Shown here: one piece after another, positions 57,099 to 64,000 of the stretch
Layout: each line of letters starts with the position of its first letter
Position numbering within the stretch: the stretch's first letter is position 1
From: Polytrichum commune
Taxonomy: Eukaryota; Streptophyta; Polytrichopsida; Polytrichales; Polytrichaceae
NCBI GenBank assembly: GCA_950295325.1
Contig: OX485807.1
Coordinates: forward strand, 24,959,666-25,023,665
Length of the DNA stretch: 64,000 nt
Direction of reading: 5' to 3'
The notes under the pieces: generated by a model
Database searches by the model: none
Seen by the model: the letters and a program-made list of their open reading frames with translations, nothing else
What the model was told of the DNA's origin: nothing
Translations under genes and position numbers: made by a program

Positions 57099-57748
57099 GG
57101 GCCACTTCACACACGAGCCGAGAGCCGTGACCGTGAAATTGTGAGAACCCAAAAGAACGTATCCAAAGGCCATCGTCCCCCAACACACCTCCAACATCAT
57201 GTAGTGTGGTCACGGGAATTCGGTAGTATATACCGGAGACTACCTTAGGGCCACTTCACACACGAGCCAAGAGCCGTGACCGTGAAATTGTGAGAGCCCA
57301 AAAGAACGTGTCCAAAGGCCGTCGTCCCAACACACCTCCAACATCATGTAGTGTGGTCACGGGCCCTCAAGTGTAGTGTGAAGTCATATGTGATCGGGCC
57401 CTCAACCGAATGCGATTTCAATGGGTTTCTATTCATGTGGGTCCTCACACATGATGAAGTAGAGTAAAGTAACAATTGTGAGTGTTCGGAGTGTGATTGT
57501 CTCTTGGTTTTGTGTGAGGCCTACCTCCGAGAGGTGGTTTTCAAAAATAGTCCAAGTGACCATGAAGCGTGGTCCATTTGATGCCATGTAGGAAGGAATG
57601 CATGTAGACTATACATCCATCTTGTAGTCTCTTACACTGTTGGTCCCTCGAGCGTAGTGTGAAGCGAACTTGGACCAACTCCTCCACCAATGAGAGTGCT
57701 TGAAGTGTAATGGTCGTGGGCTCTCGGTCTTTGTGTGTGAAGTGGCCC
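57099..57748 (+). mobile_element. Family A MITE with duplicated left end
   Basis: Left end GGGCCACTTCACACACGAGC, preceded by TTA; right end GTGTGTGAAGTGGCCC followed by TTC. The left 117 bp of the element plus 33 bp of flanking DNA (57066-57214) are repeated in tandem at 57215-57363, period 149. The flank gtagtatataccggagacta then cc is therefore present twice. Without the duplication the element would be 501 bp, equal to the 59912 copy. Confidence 0.75.
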
Positions 57749-57749
57749 T

Positions 57750-59130
57750 TCCCTTAACCCCCAAAGGCCGAGGCGGTCGTGTTTGTTTAGGCAGTCATTG
57801 TTGTATGAGAAAACCAACATACACGTTGACATTAAGATGTTTTGATTTGGGACACATAAACGGACGAGAGTTTGTGTTAACAACTCTAACTCTACAAAGT
57901 TTCCATGGTTGGTACAATCATAAGAGGTGCCGACTCTCTTTACTGGGCCTCTACATTGGACTAAAATATTTTCAGACAATTTTGGGATGTTTTGTTTTGG
58001 CCTTCATGAATTAACATATGGTAGCTTTTCATGATTACTTTTTCCCCATCAAAACATTATATTCATTGAGTGATGCGTGTATCTAAAACATGACAAGGGG
58101 GGAGGAATTATATATATATATATATATATAGAATTACATATTCAAAATTTACTCACCATTTTAGACACAATATTCAACATAATTTGCTTGAGGAAGGGGG
58201 GGGGGGGAAGGGACCTATAACGACCATTCAATGAGCTCGCAAACATTCACTTTGATAAAGACTAAGATGTTTATATGAACTCCAAATACAAAAACAATAT
58301 GAAAGTGGCAACCATCTCACACCAATTGCGTGATTTGCATCCTAAACGACATTGATATGAACTAAAATTGCCCATTCAAGGCCCACTCACCTTCCCTTTA
58401 CCTCTACCCGAAGCCGGGTAGCCAAACCTAATCCGGCTCGTGTCCTCCGATATCTATCTACCTACAAGAGTGCCACAACGCATGCAATCTTTCGACCCAT
58501 TATTTGTAAGCGACATGCATAAGGATGATGATGATGAAGCGGGTAACGTAATCAATGGGAAATCACCCACTTTATGAACACATGCGCCCCCTCCCCAACC
58601 CTAAACATCCCACCGCCATGCAAGAAGTGTGTGCTCATCTCCTACCTATTAAGTTACCACACACTCTCAAATGACCTCATTATTCATTCATCCAACATCC
58701 ATCCAAGAAATGTGCTCATTCGTCCATTCATTCATTCATTCATTCACACACAAAGGTGTGTCCCCTCTTCCAACCATCCGTGTCCACGCTCTATATCATA
58801 TGGATTCGCAATTTTTTTTATCTCACCAAGTTGACCTAATGCTGTTGTACTAGGTACCCTTTGCCGTTTAGGTACTTTGCTTGCCAATATTGCACCCATT
58901 CTCACGCCACATCATCTTTTGTTTTTGTTCCACCAATCAACTACACGTGACACGTGGCACATCACTCAATTTTTACTTTAATTTTTATTTATTTATTTAC
59001 TTACTTGGTGCCATAACTGATATGGTGCTATGCAATTAGGTAACTTTATATTGGACGAATTCTCCACTACCTTCTAGAAAGAAAAAAATTATAAAGTTAT
59101 TTTTAGCACTAGTGCTTCCTTGCATAGTTA
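57750..59130. other. No gene seen; microsatellites
   Basis: (AT)n at 58109-58131, G12 at 58196-58207, (ATTC)n at 58718-58746. Frames at 57632-58014 and 58574-58853 show no motif. Confidence 0.5.
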
Positions 59131-59132
59131 AA

Positions 59133-59399
59133 AGGGCCAGGATTCATGGTGTCTACGTAAAAGCGTACATTTGCGAAGGTGAAAACATAGTGAACTATTA
59201 TGTAGTGCGAAAAATGACTAGGCACTTTTTGATAATTTGACAATGAAAATAGCATCAAAGATCTTGAAGTAGTCTGGAAGGAGTCAATTGGAATGAATCA
59301 ACCCTCAACCTACAGAGGATTTTTGTTTCTTATACAATTTTGAACCCCTTTCATCCAAGATGGATGAGTTTACATAGGCACCATGAACCTCAAACGTAA

Positions 59400-59400
<1 letters not shown>
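59133..59400. mobile_element. Putative TIR repeat, family G2
   Basis: ggccaggattcatggtgtct then acgtaaa on the left is loosely inverted on the right as gtttacataggcaccatgaa then cctc. The start matches 21002-21050 (ggccaggattcgtggtgtct). No target duplication. Confidence 0.4.

Positions 59401-59406
<6 letters not shown>

Positions 59407-59434
<28 letters not shown>
59407..59434. repeat. (GA)14 microsatellite
   Basis: Uninterrupted GA dinucleotides directly after the family G2 repeat. Confidence 0.9.
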
Positions 59435-59436
<2 letters not shown>

Positions 59437-59637
59437 CTTCCATTAAGAAGTGGAGAAGTTGAGAAGCAAAAACACATAATCGTTTACACAGAAGGTGGAA
59501 AATTGCATACCACAATTCATTTTTTCTTTCTCTAAGGCACACTTGTTAAAGATTGCTAGAATCCGAGGAAATGTGTTATCTCAAAATCCAAATCTATCAT
59601 ATGTATGTTTGGGGTTGATAATATCAAGATAATGGTC

Positions 59638-59652
59638 GGGGGGGGGGGGGGC
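59638..59652. repeat. Poly(G)15 tract
   Basis: A run of fifteen G in otherwise A+T-rich DNA. Confidence 0.9.
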
Positions 59653-59911
59653 TATTTCTCACGTTTGAGAGTATATCACGGCCATTCGGTTTCATCCAAT
59701 TCCACATGCTTGCCACATTGGGATGGCCCTTTGTATCTTGAACGACATGGTTAACACGTGCTTTTATTAATTGGAGGCATATTCTCACCACATTCGTCTA
59801 TAATGATGGCCAATTTTCCTGAAACCTTGAACTTGACCCAATTGTTTCTCAAACTCAACCGGTTCATTGACAAGCACGGTCATTTGGCAGCCCATTCCAA
59901 CTCTAGATTAA

Positions 59912-60411
59912 GGGCCACTTCACACACGACCCAAGAGCCGTGACCATGAAATTGTGAGAGCCCAAAAGAATGTGACCAAAGGCCGTCCCAACACACCTCC
60001 AAAATCGTGTAGTGTGGTCACGGGTCCTCAAGTGTAGTGTGAAAGTCATATGTGATCGGGCCCTTCACCAAAAGCTATTTCAATGAATTTTTATTCATGC
60101 GGGTCTTCACACGTGATGAAATAACAATAAATCAATGGTTGTGTGCATTTGGAGTGCCATGGTCTCTCGGTTCTGTGTTAGACCCACCTCCAAGAGACGG
60201 TTTTTGAAAATAGTCCAAGTGACCATGAAACACGATCCATCCGATGCCACGTAGGAGTCCACGTAGACTTTACATCCATCTTGCTATCACCTACTCCGTT
60301 GGTCCCTCAAGCATAGTGTGAAGTGAACTTGGACCGGCTCCACCTTTTCCACCCACGAGAGTGCTTGAAGTGTAACGGTCACGGGCTCTCAGTCTCGTGT
60401 GGAGGTGGCCC
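59912..60411 (+). mobile_element. Family A MITE, 500 bp, TAA target duplication
   Basis: The cleanest copy. It begins GGGCCACTTCACACACGACC, ends AGTCTCGTGTGGAGGTGGCC then C, and has TAA at 59909-59911 and 60412-60414. Its insertion cuts a sequence (59812-59872) that matches family I on the minus strand. Non-coding. Confidence 0.85.
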
Positions 60412-60419
60412 TAAGTGTA

Positions 60420-60940
60420 ACCCTACCCGTCATTATTAGCTGGTGCGAGTCCTTGTTCGGTTTAAAATTATGCACCCCACATGTGACATGCTTGACGAAA
60501 AGCATAGCTAGCTAGGGTGCCTAAAGGGGAAGGGGTGAACTCCACTTAATAATAGTGTGTTCACTTCATAAAGCACTTAGCACACGTATGAATGAAAAGG
60601 TAGCCGATAGAGTGAATAATAGATTCAATTAAACACACGTTACATGGTAGTATGTAAGCTATGTATGACGGTTGGAACTAATTGGAAGTTTGTTAGCACT
60701 TTAGCTTAGACACCCTCCATCTTGAATGAGGATAGTACATGTTTGTCCCCGACCATGATTCACATGCTCATGGCCCCACCAATACTTGCCTATAGCATGG
60801 ACCAACTTGGCACTCATCACTCGCTTGGCCCATTGTACTCCCAAGGGTTTTGTATATAAGTTCTTGTGCGGCTCATCCAAGATCACATCGATTCACCAAT
60901 CCCTTTGGTGAATGAAACCCCACTTGGCTTCAATCTCACA
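60420..60940. other. No gene seen
   Basis: No supported frame, repeat or RNA; the 61-codon minus-strand frame 60701-60886 lacks motifs. Confidence 0.45.
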
Positions 60941-60945
60941 CCATG

Positions 60946-61375
60946 TAAGGTACAAACACCATAGCCCGTGAATATATGGTAATTCGCATTGAAGATCCGG
61001 TCGAACAATCATGAGATAATTTTCCAAGATAGATGAGAAGGATTCATGAAGAATGAGTGCAAGTTGTTTCATATTTTCCTACCCCTGTACAAAAAATGCT
61101 ACAATTTTTCAAAGTGGAAAGTTGTCCAACCCCCTATTCGTTCATTAGATTCTCCCTACATTGAACACGGTAATCTACATTTTCCATACGGAACGTCGCC
61201 TAAATCAGTTACCTCGTGAGTACATTAACACTTGACTCCCACTGGCTACACTAAGTGTACACGCGTTGAAGTTGTTGTTGAACCATGATCCATTTCAGAA
61301 CTGGCACTTCACCGTTATGACGGCGGTCTAGTGCACGGCTAGAGGGTGGTCAATGGGTTATGGTATTTCTACCTT
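60946..61375. mobile_element. Family C TIR element, 430 bp
   Basis: Left TAAGGTACAAACACCATAGC then CCGTGAA (two or three changes from the 42542 copy); right GGGTTATGGTATTTCTACCT then TA. Collinear, in reverse orientation, with 42542-42970. Confidence 0.75.
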
Positions 61376-61722
61376 AGTGATGGGCTACACTTAGCTTCAC
61401 GGTGTCATAGCACACTCCTCGCCTCTTTGGGAAGGTGAAAATTGAACATGGTAATCTACATTTTCCATACGGAACGTCGCCTAAATCAGTTACCTCGTGA
61501 GTACATTAACACTTGACTCCCACTGGCTACACTAAGTGTACACGCATTGAAGTTGTTGTTGAACCATGATCCATTTCAGAACTGGCACTTCACCGTTATG
61601 ACGGCGGTCTAGTGCACGGCTAGAGGGTGGTTAATGGGTTATGGTATTTCTACCTTAGTGATGGGCTACACTTAGCTTCACGGCGTCGTAGCACACTCCT
61701 CGCCTCTTTGGGAAGGTGAAAA
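61161..61722. repeat. 281-bp tandem duplication across an element boundary
   Basis: 61161-61441 is repeated at 61442-61722 with only about five differences. The unit contains the right 215 bp of the family C element and 66 bp of DNA beyond its right end. The right TIR therefore occurs twice (61355-61375 and 61636-61656). The near identity shows a recent event. Confidence 0.9.
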
Positions 61723-61724
61723 TT

Positions 61725-62665
61725 TCTATGACCTTGTTTGATTTCACGTGTGTATTTCAATCAAGCGTTCCGATTTCGAAAATGGAATTAGAGACCCCAA
61801 CATTAGTATCGGAGGTCCTAGTGGGAAATGCATCCGCCCCCAACCTCTAAAAGTATTGCTTTCTCACTAGAGCTCCTTTGTCCACCACACTCGAACACCA
61901 TGAAGTTAGAAGCCCTCCCGTTGGGATTGAACGAGCACACGAGCCCCAAACCACACATCCAAGCAACCAAAATTCTACAAATCTACGACGACAATAGGGT
62001 TTGTCAAAACCCTAAACCGGTGGTGCTTGACATGCGCTTTGGAAGTTGAATGAAAATAGTTAGGTTGTAACCATGTGCAAGATCACTTGTCTATGGCATT
62101 TGGATCCACTACTTGCATTCGGGCCCCAAAGCACATGCCACGTGCAATTGAGAATTTCCAAAATCTACCATTGTAATAGATGTGCAAAAACACTATTTAG
62201 TCACACATGTTGCGCACTCTAAAACTCAAATATGTGATACTACCTAGTGAGAGTTGGTGGTTACGTACTAGCCCCAATGCATGAGTGTTGTTTTTGTTTT
62301 ATTATTGTTATTGTTATTGTTATTGTTTTGTGTGTGTGAGAGAGAGATTCAGTCCACATTTTGCATGTGGCTCCTAATCTAAACCTCACAAAGTTGCAAC
62401 GTTCTTTCCACAAACTCGCCTCACCTATTGCGGGACGTATGTAAGTCAATTGATTAGAAGAACTTAGTAAGCGGTGGCTTAGTAATGCACACGTTTTCAT
62501 TTCTTTAAATGTTCCAAAAATGAGAGAAGAGCATATGAGTTAGTAGGTATTCCGAAAATTCCATTGTTGTTGTAAGGTGCCACCCACACCACTTAGCTAG
62601 GAGAACTATCTAACACATGAATTAACTAATATGTTAGCTAATCAACTTCATTATCACAATGCTCG
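61725..62665. other. No gene seen
   Basis: A (TTATTG)n patch at 62296-62325 is the only structured feature. Frames at 61828-62049 and 62261-62500 carry no motif. Confidence 0.5.
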
Positions 62666-62668
62666 CAC

Positions 62669-63077
62669 CACCTAAGTATGATATTTAGTGTCACCAAGTC
62701 TCATTGTCTTGCTCAATGCTGATTGTAAACCCAAAGGTATAGTGTCACCAACACTAAATGTTAACCCAAAATTATTTGTCATTCCGTGTAATTTATTATT
62801 ATTATGATTTTAATAAATTAAATGGGGGGGGGGGGTATTAGATTTACAGTGTTGCAAATACTGTCACTTACCAAGTGATCTTTCATCCAAATTTCAATTA
62901 CCCATGACAATATTTCATCACAAGTTGCTGACAAGAGAAGGCAGGGGTTTGACCAATGGATGAACTCATCTGTCATCCATGACAACATTTGTTCACTTAT
63001 TCGTAAGAAGTGTCATTTGAAAAGTCACCATAGTGACATCAAATACCATATGACACTAAACATCATATTTAGTGTAG
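62669..63077. mobile_element. Family B TIR element, long form, 409 bp
   Basis: Left caccacctaagtatgatatt then tagtgtcacc; right cactaaacatcatatttagt then gtag. The interior matches 55422-55786 closely (ttgctcaatgctgattgtaa, ccatgacaatatttcatcac). It carries an extra A+T-rich and G12 segment at about 62790-62835 that accounts for the greater length. Confidence 0.65.
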
Positions 63078-63079
63078 CT

Positions 63080-64000
63080 AACCTACAAGTGAGAATTGGT
63101 TAACCAATGGGTAACTAATCAATCTTACAACCACACTGTCCGATTAGGACTAACCAAAGGTTAAGCAATTTTAGTTTTTTTAGTTGTAGTTTTGGTTTTC
63201 TAGTTTTAAATTATTATTATTATTATTATTATTTTGTTTTTGTTGTTGTTGTTGTCGTCACAAATTGAAATTCTAATTACAAAGAAGGAACCAAAATACA
63301 ACTACCTTGCAAGGATCAACACAAATTGAGGGGAGATCAAGAAATAATGCCCATATGGGGGTTAAGCAATTTCAGAGTTGGATTTATGTTGAATGTCTAA
63401 AAATTTCACTTGCCCTGTTCAAGTTTTGAACATGACACGAACTATGAATATTTTGAGATTTGTGACCCACACCACACGTGCTTCATCCTAATTTGAATGT
63501 GAGAATTATGTTTTTTCTTTTGAATTTAAATGAAAATATTTGTCTAATTCTTGAAAAGAAAAGAATTAGGTTTTTTGAAAAATAAATCATCAAAATTTGA
63601 GATACATGTTCATTCTGAATCCCTTAAGAAACAATGTGGTCCACCACTTACTCAAAGAGAGAAGAGATGGGGAGAATGAGAGGCAGTCATTCAAGAATTT
63701 TTTTTGACTAATAATTGGTATAGTTGAGAATACGGGGGCACATACGAGTTAAGTATTCTAGTGTCTTAAATTCTATTTGAACTTAATTAGGCGGTGCGGG
63801 TGTGAGATTGAGTAAGGAGTTACACTAGTAGTAGTATTAGTTGCATACACCTACCTTTAACATAACCTTACTCAACAATGTCAGGGTCTTCATACACCAC
63901 TAGGCCAACATTGTGGCGTGCAAGATGATGTGATTACAATCCTAGGATTCCGTGGCCCACCCAATTGAAGGGAAGGTATATGTGGTGACTAATGTGAGGA
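63080..64000. other. No gene seen
   Basis: (ATT)n/(TTG)n microsatellite at 63209-63255; otherwise A+T-rich DNA without a supported frame. Confidence 0.5.

Overview
This is a piece of a large eukaryotic nuclear genome. It holds no intact protein-coding gene that I can recognise, no rRNA, no standalone tRNA and no CRISPR array. The longest open frame is 174 codons and lies in low-complexity, repeat-derived DNA. Composition is about 60% A+T, with many microsatellites and many long G or C homopolymers. What can be read is almost entirely transposable-element debris. A plant or streptophyte-alga genome fits the mixture best (Tourist/PIF-Harbinger-like MITEs with TTA/TAA target duplications, an Emigrant/Lemi1-like pogo element, tRNA-derived SINE, LINE with an RNase H domain, solo LTR), but I cannot name the organism.

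Layout. 2-3.3 kb: three short terminal-inverted-repeat (TIR) elements. 4.5-9.8 kb: a dense nest. Family I repeats are interrupted by a solo LTR (6031-6405, target duplication ATAAT) and by a SINE (8046-8242, 15-bp target duplication), beside a palindromic Harbinger-like MITE pair (6703-7401) and another MITE (9208-9799). 10-17 kb: MITEs at 10226, 12452 and 14747 and a 2.3-unit tandem repeat at 11.4-11.86 kb. 17-22.7 kb: short foldback and TIR elements, then a 601-bp pogo-like element that still encodes the transposase C-terminal tail. 23.8-27 kb: minus-strand reading-frame relics of unknown family, with a GC-rich MITE inserted. 28-33 kb: a SINE-like 3' end, low-complexity DNA, and a three-unit minisatellite fused to a TIR. 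34.2-35.3 kb: a frameshifted LINE RNase H plus C-terminal region on the minus strand. 38-44 kb: a long foldback element, a MITE with an internal tandem duplication, a second pogo-like element, and family C and M elements. 44-53.9 kb: mostly unassigned, with family O, J and P repeats. 53.9-63.1 kb: foldback elements, a segmentally duplicated block carrying family B MITEs, and family A and C MITEs with tandem duplications.

No gene products cooperate here. The autonomous elements (LINE, pogo, LTR source) are dead in this window, and the MITEs must have been mobilised by transposases encoded elsewhere. The most useful observations are the nested insertions with exact target-site duplications, the recurrent partial duplications of element ends, the strong excess of G/C homopolymers, and several apparently unnamed repeat families.
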